Source of the DNA: Edaphobacter lichenicola
Lineage (GTDB): Bacteria; Acidobacteriota; Terriglobia; Terriglobales; Acidobacteriaceae
DNA length: 64,000 bases
Reading direction: 5' to 3'
Assembly (NCBI RefSeq): GCF_025264645.1
Contig: NZ_CP073696.1
Location: forward strand, 4,898,001-4,962,000
Positions 34,658 to 43,485 of the stretch are shown here, in pieces (position 1 is the first letter of the stretch; every line of letters starts with the position of its first letter). Made by a program: the position numbers and the translations under genes. The notes below the pieces were generated by a model that made no database searches, was not told the DNA's origin, and was given only the letters and a program-made list of their open reading frames with translations.

Positions 34658-34710
34658 TTCGCGCGTAGCGCGAATAACCCACCCTTCATGATGAATCCAT
34701 GAAGGATGGG
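34658..34710. repeat. Tandem hairpins; second one shares its arms with the palindrome in aspS
   Basis: First hairpin TTCGCGC-GTA-GCGCGAA (34658-34674). Three bases later comes CCCACCCTTCATG (34678-34690), a 7-nt loop, and CATGAAGGATGGG (34698-34710). The second has the same CCCACCCTT/AAGGATGGG arms and internal mismatch as the element in aspS. It is a bipartite REP-like unit between the rhomboid gene start and the end of the M28 peptidase gene. Confidence 0.75.
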
Positions 34711-34755
34711 CCATCCGTAGTTGTTTGATCACCCTAAATTGATCGGGCGGCCCCA

Positions 34756-36321
34756 TTACTGGTTTGTCGATGGCTTTGTTGGTGGGGCGGCGGGCCGGTT
34801 GCCGCGGTCGGGCGTTGGCAGGACGGCGATGCTGCGATGGCCTGCGGGGTCGACGGAGCGGACGCCGAAGACGACGTTGTCTTTGGAGACCGCGAGTTTG
34901 AGGGTGTGGGCGGGGCCGGCAGAGGCGAAGTCGGTCCAGATGGGCTGGTCTGCGGCGCGCCAGACGACCTCGTAGGTGGTGTTGGCGGGAGCGCCGGTTG
35001 GGGCCTCCCAGGTGAGCTCGGAGTTGTTGTCGAGGGCGGTTGTGAGGATGTGGACGTTTTGCGGGGTGCCGGGAGCGGAAGCCAGGGTGGCGAGGGTGGC
35101 GGCGTTTAGGCGAGTGACGTTGGCGACGTAGTTGAAGTCGACGTATTGGAGGAGGTCGCCGTACTGGATGCCGTTTTCGACGCGGACGTTCTGATGCTGG
35201 TGGTCGAAGTTTTCGGCCCACTCGGTGAAGCGGACGGCGGCGAAGCCCTCCTGGTTGAAGCTGGTGTGGTCGCCGCCGCGGAGGAAGCGGTCGCGACGGA
35301 AGATGAGGACGGGGTGGAAGGCTGGAATCAATCGCATCGCCATGTTGTGTGGGCGACCGGGCGCAGTGGCACCGCCGAGGCGCTGCGAGGAGGTGCGGAA
35401 GTAGGTGGAGTCGACGTCGACGATGGCGCGTGCGAGCTCGCGAGAGGGGGAGTCGCCTTCGGCGCCAAGGTTTTGAATGGCGCGGATCTGGTCGGGGGTG
35501 GCGTTGGCTGGGATGCCTTCGGAGAAGACGCGGACTGCGGTCTTGTCCTGAATGTTGGGAGCGGTGGTGTTGCCGGGCGTGGTGTCGCCGCCGACGATGT
35601 CGTTGTTGAGGACGGCCTCGAGCTGCCAGTTCTCTGATTTAGCAAGTTTTGCGAGGTGGGCGCTGCCGTTGAGCCCCTGTTCTTCGCCGGCGACTGCGAC
35701 GAAGACGATGGTGCTGGGGAAGTTGAGTTTGCTGAGGACGCGGGCGGACTCGAGGGAGACGGCGACACCGCTGGCGTCGTCGTTGGCGCCGGGTGCGGGG
35801 TCGTGGGTGTTTGAGTTCAGCGTGTTGCGTGAGTCGTAGTGGCCGGTGACGAGGACCATGCGGGCTGCCTGGGCGGGGTCGGTGCCGCGGAGGATGGCAT
35901 AGACGTTGGTGATCTTCGTGGGTTTGGTGATGCGGGCGTTGGGAGCTGTGCTGGCGGGCTCGATGAAGTCGTCACGTTTTACTTCGAGGCAGTTGTTGCA
36001 GGCAGAGGAGATGCGTTTGAACTCGGACTCGATCCAGTCGGCTGCTGCGGAGACGCCGGTGCCTGGGGGCAGGTCGGTATCCATGCTGGAGAGGGTGCTG
36101 CGGTTGTTGAAGGAGACGAGCTTGGCGATGACGGCCTGGATGCTGGTGGGTGAGACCTGCTGGAGGGCGGCGGCGATGGAAGGATCGGCTGGGGCCGGGG
36201 TGATGGGGTTGCCAGTGGGGAGAGGTTGTTGCGCGTGAAGGAGGCCAGCGGTGAGGACGGAGGCGGCAACGATGCGTGAGACAGGTCGTAGACGAAGGTT
36301 GCGGGATGGTGCGGCGGTCAC
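34756..36321 (-). CDS. Exported M28-family metallopeptidase with C-terminal fibronectin-III-like domain
   Basis: Secreted zinc aminopeptidase-like enzyme, 521 residues. A signal peptide with core IVAASVLTAGLLHAQ leads it. The co-catalytic zinc ligands are visible in order: His in VTGHYDSR, Asp in PGANDDASGV, the catalytic/ligand Glu pair in VAVAGEEQGLNGS, Asp in NNDIVGGDTT and His in GGDHTSFN. After about residue 415 a beta-sandwich resembling fibronectin III (TPQNVHILTTALDNNSELTW, FGVRSVDPAGHRS) follows. I chose GTG at 36321 because AGGAGAG lies 5 bases upstream; the alternative is a TTG at 36360. It degrades peptides outside the cytoplasm. Confidence 0.88.
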   Translation of the reverse strand: MTAAPSRNLRLRPVSRIVAASVLTAGLLHAQQPLPTGNPITPAPADPSIAAALQQVSPTSIQAVIAKLVSFNNRSTLSSMDTDLPPGTGVSAAADWIESEFKRISSACNNCLEVKRDDFIEPASTAPNARITKPTKITNVYAILRGTDPAQAARMVLVTGHYDSRNTLNSNTHDPAPGANDDASGVAVSLESARVLSKLNFPSTIVFVAVAGEEQGLNGSAHLAKLAKSENWQLEAVLNNDIVGGDTTPGNTTAPNIQDKTAVRVFSEGIPANATPDQIRAIQNLGAEGDSPSRELARAIVDVDSTYFRTSSQRLGGATAPGRPHNMAMRLIPAFHPVLIFRRDRFLRGGDHTSFNQEGFAAVRFTEWAENFDHQHQNVRVENGIQYGDLLQYVDFNYVANVTRLNAATLATLASAPGTPQNVHILTTALDNNSELTWEAPTGAPANTTYEVVWRAADQPIWTDFASAGPAHTLKLAVSKDNVVFGVRSVDPAGHRSIAVLPTPDRGNRPAAPPTKPSTNQ

Positions 36322-36481
36322 GAAATCTCTCCTTATGTGGAAACCGAAGTGCTTTATCAATCGTATGCTTGACGAATGGGCGGGAGGGTCGCTAAATAAA
36401 TAAGTGGCGAGAGCGTCCGCAGGGATGTTCCTGTAATCCTATAGACGGGCGAGTGGGCCCAAAGACCCTGGAGGCATGATT

Positions 36482-36682
36482 ATGGCTGTTGTTTGTCCGG
36501 AGTGCGATAACCCGATTGTTGTCGATGTCGATGAAGTGGAAGAGGGCGAGACGGTGCAGTGCGACGAGTGCGGCATGGATCTGGAGATCGTCTCCGTGGA
36601 TCCGCTGGAGCTGGCGGCGGTCGACGATGCAGGGTATGACGATGAAGATACGACGCACGTTGCCGATGAAGAAGACGAGTAA
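36482..36682 (+). CDS. LysW-like small zinc-ribbon carrier protein
   Basis: Acidic protein of 66 residues with one zinc ribbon: Cys5/Cys8 (VCPECDNPIVVD) and Cys27/Cys30 (QCDECGMDLEIVSVDPLEL). This matches LysW, the carrier on whose C-terminal Glu lysine or ornithine precursors are built in the alpha-aminoadipate route of Thermus and archaea. LysW normally ends EDWGE; this protein has a longer tail ending ADEEDE, so it still ends in Glu but lacks the W-G. GGAGG at 36470-36474 fits ATG 36482 (7-base spacing) rather than 36476. No lysX, lysZ, lysY or lysJ homologue is nearby. It may serve another carrier or zinc role. Confidence 0.75.
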   Translation: MAVVCPECDNPIVVDVDEVEEGETVQCDECGMDLEIVSVDPLELAAVDDAGYDDEDTTHVADEEDE

Positions 36683-36720
36683 AGTGCGGCTATGGGTGGA
36701 GATAGCCGTATACTGAACCT

Positions 36721-37104
36721 ATGAAGCGCACCGATCTCTTGCTCCGTTTCGCCGGTAAGGTGATTTTCGCCTCTTGTCTTGTTTTGATTGGGGGGGCGGT
36801 TTTGCGTGGGGATGCAGCACGTGCACAACAGCGCGGGCCGACGCAACGCATCGTCCAGGGGAAGGTAGTCGATGGGGGCGGAGGGGCGATCAAAGGCGCG
36901 GTTGTGTACCTGAAGGACGATCACAGCCTTTCGGTGAAGAGCTTTTTCTCCGACGACGAGGGTGCCTATCGATTTGGCCAGCTGGCGCAGAATATCGACT
37001 ATGAGATCTGGGCGGAGAGCAATGGCAAGAAGAGCCCAGTGAAGACGATCAGCTCTTTTGATAGCAAGAACCAGTTTTATATCAACCTGAAGATAGAGAA
37101 GTAG
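36721..37104 (+). CDS. Exported carboxypeptidase-regulatory-like domain protein
   Basis: Protein of 127 residues. A signal peptide ([20 protein letters not shown]) precedes a single beta-sandwich of the carboxypeptidase regulatory-like type: [34 protein letters not shown] and [13 protein letters not shown]. Such domains are abundant in acidobacterial exported proteins and probably bind glycans or other surface proteins. It lies 38 bp behind the LysW-like gene and is likely co-transcribed with it. No enzyme domain is attached. Confidence 0.85.
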   Translation: MKRTDLLLRFAGKVIFASCLVLIGGAVLRGDAARAQQRGPTQRIVQGKVVDGGGGAIKGAVVYLKDDHSLSVKSFFSDDEGAYRFGQLAQNIDYEIWAESNGKKSPVKTISSFDSKNQFYINLKIEK

Positions 37105-37122
37105 GTTGTCGTCATACACGAG

Positions 37123-37152
37123 ATGGCGCCGGATCGAGTGATCTGGCGCCAT
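37123..37152. terminator. Hairpin between convergent genes, probable bidirectional terminator
   Basis: ATGGCGCCGGATC-GAGT-GATCTGGCGCCAT, 13-bp arms with one mismatch, 19 bp after the exported-domain gene and 30 bp before the stop of the converging ferritin-like gene. The T-rich tail is weak (TTGTTGTG). Confidence 0.6.
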
Positions 37153-37181
37153 TGTTGTGTGCCTGTACGTGGTGGGGGTGG

Positions 37182-37661
37182 TTAGTCGGCGATGCCAGGG
37201 TTGGGTGGGTCGACGCCGAGAGCGGTGGCCAAGGCGATAAGGTGGTCCTGCTCCTGCATGAGGATCTCGCGGATGGACTCGCCGATGGCGAACTCATTGA
37301 GCTCGTCGCACTGCTTGACGCGGCGGCGGTAGTTGGCGATGGTTTCCTTTTCGTTTTCGAGGTCGAAGCGGAGCATGTCCTCGTTCTTGTCTGAGGTTCT
37401 GACGGGCTTGGGGATCACGGTGGGCATACCGCCGAGGTAGTCGATGTGGTTTGAGAGGGCGATGGCGTGGGCGAGCTCCTCGGTGGCGTGGACGGCGAGC
37501 TCGTCGGCGATGTTCATGTACTGCGCGCCTTTGAGGACCTGCGAGTAGTTGACGTAGGAGATGATGGCCTGATATTCGCGGGAGAGATCTTCGTTGAGAA
37601 GGTCGATGAGTTTTTCGCGGGTGAGGGGGGCGGCTGGTGCGGGTGCTTTTGCGGTGGGCAT
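37182..37661 (-). CDS. Ferritin-like diiron protein (bacterioferritin type)
   Basis: Four-helix bundle of 159 residues. Candidate diiron ligands are in LSREYQAIISYVNY (Glu), HATEELAHAIALSNHI (Glu, Glu, His) and LMQEQDHLIAL (Glu, His), the E...ExxH...E...ExxH pattern of ferritin-like proteins. The haem-ligand Met of true bacterioferritin is not evident. Role: iron storage or oxidation, or protection against oxidative damage. ATG 37661 is preferred; the longer frame reading on to 37817 runs through a dispersed repeat. Confidence 0.85.
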   Translation of the reverse strand: MPTAKAPAPAAPLTREKLIDLLNEDLSREYQAIISYVNYSQVLKGAQYMNIADELAVHATEELAHAIALSNHIDYLGGMPTVIPKPVRTSDKNEDMLRFDLENEKETIANYRRRVKQCDELNEFAIGESIREILMQEQDHLIALATALGVDPPNPGIAD

Positions 37662-37756
37662 GTCTTCTGTCTTCTCCGATGCTTTCTGCAGCTTTGTCTT
37701 CGTTTTGAGATGCAGAAACGGTAGGTGGAGTTTGTGAGAGGTGGAGGATGATGAAG

Positions 37757-37783
37757 GCAGATTCCTCTTCGCTGCGGAATGAC
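37757..37783 (+). repeat. Dispersed GGCAGATTCC...CGGAATGACAA repeat, copy C
   Basis: GGCAGATTCCTCTTCGCTGC followed by GGAATGACAAGCAA. It has the same ends as copies A and B with a longer middle. It lies between galU and the ferritin-like gene, close to a second hairpin, GGCTCAC-GTGCT-GTGAGCC (37811-37829). Confidence 0.6.
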
Positions 37784-37877
37784 AAGCAAAAGGGCAAAGG
37801 CTAAGGCGGCGGCTCACGTGCTGTGAGCCGGTTTGGGGGAGACTGTTTTTTGGTAGCGGCGTTTTGGAGATAAAGGA

Positions 37878-38768
37878 TTAGAGAGGGAAGGACTTTAACC
37901 AGCTGCGGAAGTCGGCGCCTAACTGTGGGTGTTTGAGGGCGAACTCTACTGTGGCGCGGAGGAAGCCTTGCTTGTCGCCGGCGTCGTGGCGCTTGCCCTG
38001 GTAGCTGAAGCCGTAGACTTTTTCGTGCTGGAGGAGGGCCATGATGCCGTCAGTGAGCTGGAGTTCTCCGCCTGCGCCGGGGGTAATGTGCTCGAGCATG
38101 TCGAAGATACGCGGGGTGAGGATGTAGCGGCCGATGATGGCGTTCTGTGAGGGTGCTTCTTCGGGTTTGGGCTTTTCGACCATGCTTTTGACGGCGAGAA
38201 GGCGCGGGTTTTTGGGGTCGGGGGTGCAGTCGAGGCAGCCGTAGTTCTGGATTGCGGGGCCTTCGACGACCTCGGAGCCGAGGATGCTGGATTGGGTCTC
38301 GTTGAAGGCTTCGACCATCTGCTTCATGCAGGGGATGGTGGCGTCGACGATGTCGTCGGGGAGGAGGACGGCGAAGGGTTCGTTGCCGACGAGCTCTTTG
38401 GCCATGAGGACGGCGTGACCGAGGCCGAGGGGTTCGGGCTGGCGGGTATAGGTGATTTTGGCGAGTTTGGTGACGGAGCGGGCGACTTCGAGGAGAGCGG
38501 TTTTATTTTTGGCGGCGAGAGAGGCTTCGAGCTCGGGGTTGCGGTCAAAGTGGTCTTCCATGGTGGTCTTGCCGCGGCCCGTGACGATGATGATCTCGGT
38601 GCAGCCTGCAGCGACGGCCTCTTCGATGCCGTATTGGATGAGAGGCTTGTCGACGAGGCAGAGCATCTCTTTGGGAGTGGCTTTGGTGGCGGGCAGGAAG
38701 CGAGTGCCCATGCCTGCGGCGGGGAAGACGGCTTTGCGAATTTTTTGGGAGGTCATGTTTTGTGTCAT
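37878..38768 (-). CDS. galU: UTP-glucose-1-phosphate uridylyltransferase
   Basis: Makes UDP-glucose from UTP and glucose 1-phosphate, the sugar donor for surface polysaccharides. KAVFPAAGMGTRFLPATKATPKEML is the nucleotide-binding N-terminus (shown here in part as AAGMGTRFLPATKA). EPLGLGHAVLMAKELVG and FAVLLPDDIV provide the active-site Asp, and EKPKPEEAPS and GRYILTP match GalU. 296 residues is normal. ATG 38768 follows AAGGA. GalU would support the glycosyltransferase and export genes elsewhere in the window. Confidence 0.96.
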   Translation of the reverse strand: MTQNMTSQKIRKAVFPAAGMGTRFLPATKATPKEMLCLVDKPLIQYGIEEAVAAGCTEIIIVTGRGKTTMEDHFDRNPELEASLAAKNKTALLEVARSVTKLAKITYTRQPEPLGLGHAVLMAKELVGNEPFAVLLPDDIVDATIPCMKQMVEAFNETQSSILGSEVVEGPAIQNYGCLDCTPDPKNPRLLAVKSMVEKPKPEEAPSQNAIIGRYILTPRIFDMLEHITPGAGGELQLTDGIMALLQHEKVYGFSYQGKRHDAGDKQGFLRATVEFALKHPQLGADFRSWLKSFPL

Positions 38769-38858
38769 CAATTCCTTGGATGCAAACAGGATTATAAGAA
38801 TGCTAGCAGGACAAGACGAATATCTGGATGACACGATTTGGTTGGGTAGAAAAGCTTA

Positions 38859-39197
38859 TTGGCGCGAGTGCTCGACTTGTATCTCTTCGAGGACGAACGT
38901 TGCCGCAATGTCGTCCGTTTCCTAGTCGACTCCAGAATCGATTTGCGAAAAAAGCAGATAATCATGCTGTCAGCGGAAGGTTTTAATCAATCTGACATTG
39001 CACGTCAGCTCGGAATCTCCCGCCCGGCAGTCTCAAAGACTGTCTCATCACAGGCCTTCAAAAAAAATTCTATGATGTACCGCTTTGGCCTTTGGTCACA
39101 TCTTCAATCAAAGCAACCGAATCTTCCGCTCGCCGCTGTATCACCCATCAAGCCGAGGCTCAAGCCCGTTCTCCGAAAACGGAGTTTCACGCAATAA
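38859..39197 (+). CDS. Small helix-turn-helix protein, start unclear
   Basis: Product of 112 residues with a clear HTH: MLSAEGFNQSDIARQLGISR followed by PAVSKTVS, similar to sigma region 4 or resolvase-type helices. The frame has only a TTG (38859) or GTG (38868) start and no good Shine-Dalgarno. Another frame immediately upstream from ATG 38800 reads MLAGQDEYLDDTIWLGRKAY, which looks protein-like and could have been joined to this one by a -1 shift near 38868. The C-terminal third is basic. It may be a functional small regulator or the decayed end of a larger gene. Confidence 0.45.
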   Translation: MARVLDLYLFEDERCRNVVRFLVDSRIDLRKKQIIMLSAEGFNQSDIARQLGISRPAVSKTVSSQAFKKNSMMYRFGLWSHLQSKQPNLPLAAVSPIKPRLKPVLRKRSFTQ

Positions 39198-39364
39198 CCG
39201 GATCGAAGTCGCCGCACACCCGACTTTACGAGAAACTCTATCAATTTAAGCACTGCAATGGTGCAGGGCGGTTGGAGATGCCGTCAATTTTCAGGGCAGA
39301 AGTCGAGACTTCCCGGCGTTTGTGGGTCTTAATTGCTGTGCCGTCTGCTGCCAGGGGGGAATCC

Positions 39365-41457
39365 TTGAAATACTTTTTCTTGCTGTTGCTTGCACTGGTG
39401 TTTGTGTTCTCTGCCATGAGTGTTCTCTGTCAAGATGCCAATCCGCCCATCTATTCAGAGATTATCCCGATCTCATCCGGGCTTCCCTATGATCCGGGGA
39501 CGGATATCCAAAGGGATTTTTTCGCTCCAAACGGCAAGCGGATTGAGGTGCTGATCAAGGGTGGTCCGGTTGGCTCGGGGACCTACTCCGGCCTATACGG
39601 CAAGGGGAGACGCCCGACGCCTATTTCCCGGCTGTAGTTGAAGAAGCGGTGAAAGCAAAGGCCCATCATTTAGTGATTCCGAAAGATGTCTATGCTTTTC
39701 ACGGCCCGGAGCTGTGTACGGACACTAAATCTCCTTCATGCAATCTGCCTACAAGTTGCAATGCGAGCTTGTACTACAACTGCCAGCCGCATTGGACGAT
39801 CGGTCAGTATCCGCAAGGGCAGGTAACAGTGCCCGACAGCGTCTCCGATCTCGACATTGATTTCAGCGGCTCGGAACTTGATTTCAGCGCTCCGGTCATT
39901 GGCATCTGGATTCTCGAGGCCCAGAGGCTGCGCCTCAGAAACTTCATGGTTGATTGGCCCTCGCTGCCCATTGCCTCGCTTGGCAGAATTGTTGCCGATC
40001 CTGACAACCCGGGCCACAACGCACTGGTTCTTGATCAGCAGTATCCCGTGACCGACCGCTTTCAAGGTGGGCCGGTGCAGATACAGGCAGTGGACCTCTG
40101 GGACGATGGTGATAAATCGACGGACCCTCCCGGGATCTTCGATCCGAAGGCGAATAATAACTTCGAGACTTACTTCATCTTCGGCAATGCGCCTCAGCCA
40201 ACCTACGTCGGCAAGACGTCTGCCGGCGAACACACTTTCTCCTGCGAGTCCTGTCATTTTCGGAACAGTCCGACTGACCCGTCCTGCAGTTTCTTTAATG
40301 GGTGTGCCAACTTCGATAACTTTACTCCGGACTCGCGTGTTGTTGTCCGGCACTATACCTATAACGGCTTTGCATTCTTGGTTAACTGGTCCAATGACAT
40401 CAACTTCGAAAACGTGAAGCTTCGCACAGGACCTGGCATCGGATTCTCTGTGTCGAGCAATGGCGGATATCGAGGCTTCCGAATAGCTAACTCCGAGATC
40501 AAGCGCGGGCCAGGGCGGCTGATATCGACCGCGTCTGACGCCATCGATATCAGTATGAAGGCTGACTTCATCGTGGAAGGCAACGACGTCGGCTACCAAG
40601 GCGACGACAGCCTTGCCATCTATCCCACCACCTCAGCGATCACTAGCGTGAGTGGATCGCAGATTGTTGTACCCGCCGTTTGCGATCCCGACCCGATGGA
40701 CGAACCTATCTCCGGCGATGCGCTTGCCTTCTTCGACCAGAACTTCGTTTACAAGGGGACTGCACACGTTCTCGCCGCCCAGGGAGCCTTTTGCGCCAAC
40801 ACGCTCAGCTTGACCCTCGACCATGCAATTGCCAAGCTTAACAATGCTGACCATCTTCTCGATCTTACCCAGCAGCCATCGGCAAGATATCTCGTCCGTG
40901 GCAATGTAATGCATGAATGCCGTTGCCACGGCGTTCTTGTGGATGCGCCCTATGGGTCGATCGACCATAACGTTTACTTCCGCAATTCGGTTGGCGCAAT
41001 CCAGTTCGACGGTGGCTCCGGTCAGGGACCTGGCGCAACCAACCTTTCTTTCACACACAATGTTGTGACTGAGCCCGGGCAATGGACCGAGCAATATGGC
41101 GCGATCTCCATGGTCGCGCCAACGGCCGACGGAAGCATCATCGCAGAGCCTGTCTTCGACAAAATTAAGATCGAAAACAACCTCATTGAGAAGACGCCAG
41201 GGCCGGCGATCATCGTCACGTCGGGGAGTAACTTCTCAATTGGCCCTAATCAAATTATCGACTCCAATCAGACACAGACCTCACCGACAACTTACGGCAC
41301 TCTATCAACCCTCGACTCGATCCTCGTCTACCAGTCCAGCGATGGTACTGTGTGCGAAGGTCACAGAAAAGACGGAACCACTGGACCCACCGGAATTGAT
41401 CCGACCGACCACAAGGTTGTGGTTGACTACGCTTGTGACTGGAACCACGTCTGGTGA
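39365..41457 (+). pseudogene. Exported right-handed beta-helix (pectate-lyase-like) protein, broken by one frameshift
   Basis: A signal peptide (KYFFLLLLALVFVFSAMSVL) and about 80 residues are read from TTG 39365, which follows AGGGGGG. They end in a premature stop after GSGTYSGLYGKG. In the next frame GETPDAYFPAVVEEAVKAKA continues without a break into a 600-residue parallel beta-helix (repeated N-x-F-x-F turns; GFRIANSEIKRGPGRLI, VRGNVMHECRCHGVLVDAPY, NLSFTHNVVTEPG). One G lost from the AAGGGGAG run at 39602-39609 would explain it. The intact form would be a secreted carbohydrate-binding or lyase protein. It may be a real mutation, a sequencing slip at a homopolymer, or programmed slippage. 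Confidence 0.75.
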
Positions 41458-41622
41458 TCGAGCGGGTAGCCGGGACTGGCTCGCAGATTGCTACGACTTC
41501 ACGGGCTACTTTGAATCGATCCGACAGCCTAGAGGATCGGTACCGCTAAAAGCACATGGCAGGTGCGATTCTGGATTTACAACAAATCGCCGACGAGCGA
41601 CGAGCTGAAGTAGCGGAACTTA

Positions 41623-43485
41623 TTAATAGGCGGGCGGAAAGCCGATCGTTTGGACGATGGCGCGGTAGTGCGGGTCAGTGTGGAGTGAGTCGAAAGAGGT
41701 GTCGCTCTGGATATCGAGGATTGGCGGGGCGTGCTGGCGCAGACACTCATCGAGATAAGCGAAGGCTTGAGGCTTATCTCCCAGCTGAGCGTAGATTGAG
41801 GCGAACTGATAGGGGGAGACGTACCTCTTCTGTGACTCAGCTTTGTATTCGTCGATGTACCAGTGAAGGACGGCCTTATGTCCGCCGCGCTCGAACGCCT
41901 GGTGGATCGACTCGACTGTCGGGTTGTTCCATAGGACCAAGGCCTTTTCCAGGGCCTGTTCGGATTCTTTGTCCATATGCTTGCCGCGATAGGCCTCGCT
42001 GAGGATAAACCAGAGGATGGGATCGGGATGAGCTTCGACGCGCTGCTTCGCGTCAGTGATGGCGTCATCGAAGTGCCGAGCTGTGAGATAGGCGTAAGCC
42101 ATCGCCCATGGGTTGGCGAAGGGGTCGATCTCCATGGCTCTGCGCTCCATCTCGATGCCCTCCTGATAGCGGTTCTGTTGAATGAGAAGCTTGCTTCGGA
42201 GGTGGAAGGCGAGGGCATGTTTGGGATCGAGCTCGATGGCGCGGTTCGCCTCGTTAAGAGCAGCGTCGAGGTTCCAGTCGGTAATCCAATATTTTGCTGC
42301 GGCGAAGGCGACGTGACCTTCGGGGAGTGATGGGTCGAGCTCGACGGCTTTTTGGGCTGCGGCGACGGAGAGTGGGAGCGCCTGGCGGGGATCGAGGTAG
42401 GAGTCCATGGCGCCCGCTCCATAGTAGGAAGAGAGGCCGGCCCAGGCGAGGGCGTAATCCGGCTCGAGCTGGGTGGCCTGGAGGAAGTACTTGCCGGAGT
42501 CAGGATTGTTGCCGGAGTACCAGAGGAAGTTGCCGCGCAGGTAAGCATCGTGCGCGGCGGGGTTGATGTACCTGGGCCGCGTAGCGGTCGAGGTGGCTGT
42601 GCTATGGGTAACGGCGGCGATGGAACGGGCGGCGTCCTGGGGTATGTTGACGGTGTCGTCGGGGCCGCGGTTATAGCTCTCGGCCCATAGGTGGGTGTCG
42701 GTGGGGGCGTAGATGAGCTGAACGGTCATGTGGAGGTTGTCGCCGGTGCGGGCGAGCGAGCCCTCGAGGATGCCGTCGACGCCAAGCTGACGGGCGATCT
42801 CAGGCAGCGGGCGGTGGGCGCCTTTGAACTGCATGACGGAGGTACGAGAGATGATGCGGAGGTTGGAGTCCTTGGCGAGCATGGTTGTGAGCTCGTCGGT
42901 CATGCCGTCGGCGAGGTAGTTCTGCGAGGGATCGCCGGAGAGGTTGTCGAGTGGGAGGACGGCAATGGAGGTGATGGGCTGCCGCGTGGGGTGTCCACGA
43001 ACGCTATGGGCTCCGAAGGCGGCAATCCCGGTGAGGATGACGGCCGAAACCGAGACGGAAATCCAGAGGCGGTGTGGCCATGCCGGGGTGTGAGTGGGCA
43101 CGACCGGTTGTGGAATGAAAGCCTCGGGCTGGGTGGTTTCTCCGGGCAGGGGTATCGGTTCGGGTTTGGGCGTGACGCCGATGAAGCGGTAGCCCTTGCC
43201 TGTGACGGTCTGGAGGAAGCGCGGGCTCTCGGGGTCTTCGCGGAGAGCATGGCGAATCTTGCGGACGGCAGTATTGATGCCGTGTTCGGTGTCGACGAAG
43301 ACTTCGGAGGGCCAGAGGAGCTGGGCGATTTCGGCGCGGGCGACGAGGCGGCCGTCGGAGGAGGCGAGGAGTATGAGGAGCTCCATGGGTTGGCGCTCGA
43401 GTCGCAAAGGAATGCCTTTGCGGCGCAGCTCGAAGCGCTCGCAGTCCAGTTCGAACTCGCCGAACTCGAAGGTGCCGGCAGTCAC
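41623..43485 (-). CDS. Membrane winged-helix (CadC-like) regulator with TolB-like and TPR domains
   Basis: One-component membrane regulator of 620 residues. Residues about 5-105 form an OmpR/PhoB-type winged helix (LRLERQPMELLILLASSDGR, VDTEHGINTAVRKIRHALRE, TVTGKGYRFIG). A Pro-rich linker and one membrane helix follow (WISVSVSAVILTGIAAFGAH). Then comes a TolB N-terminal-like domain (SIAVLPLDNLSGDPSQNYLA, GMTDELTTMLAK, GVDGILEGSLARTGDNLHM) and at least six TPR-like helical pairs to the C-terminus. It starts at GTG 43485 behind GAGG. This architecture is common in acidobacteria; the signal is unknown. Confidence 0.9.
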   Translation of the reverse strand: MTAGTFEFGEFELDCERFELRRKGIPLRLERQPMELLILLASSDGRLVARAEIAQLLWPSEVFVDTEHGINTAVRKIRHALREDPESPRFLQTVTGKGYRFIGVTPKPEPIPLPGETTQPEAFIPQPVVPTHTPAWPHRLWISVSVSAVILTGIAAFGAHSVRGHPTRQPITSIAVLPLDNLSGDPSQNYLADGMTDELTTMLAKDSNLRIISRTSVMQFKGAHRPLPEIARQLGVDGILEGSLARTGDNLHMTVQLIYAPTDTHLWAESYNRGPDDTVNIPQDAARSIAAVTHSTATSTATRPRYINPAAHDAYLRGNFLWYSGNNPDSGKYFLQATQLEPDYALAWAGLSSYYGAGAMDSYLDPRQALPLSVAAAQKAVELDPSLPEGHVAFAAAKYWITDWNLDAALNEANRAIELDPKHALAFHLRSKLLIQQNRYQEGIEMERRAMEIDPFANPWAMAYAYLTARHFDDAITDAKQRVEAHPDPILWFILSEAYRGKHMDKESEQALEKALVLWNNPTVESIHQAFERGGHKAVLHWYIDEYKAESQKRYVSPYQFASIYAQLGDKPQAFAYLDECLRQHAPPILDIQSDTSFDSLHTDPHYRAIVQTIGFPPAY

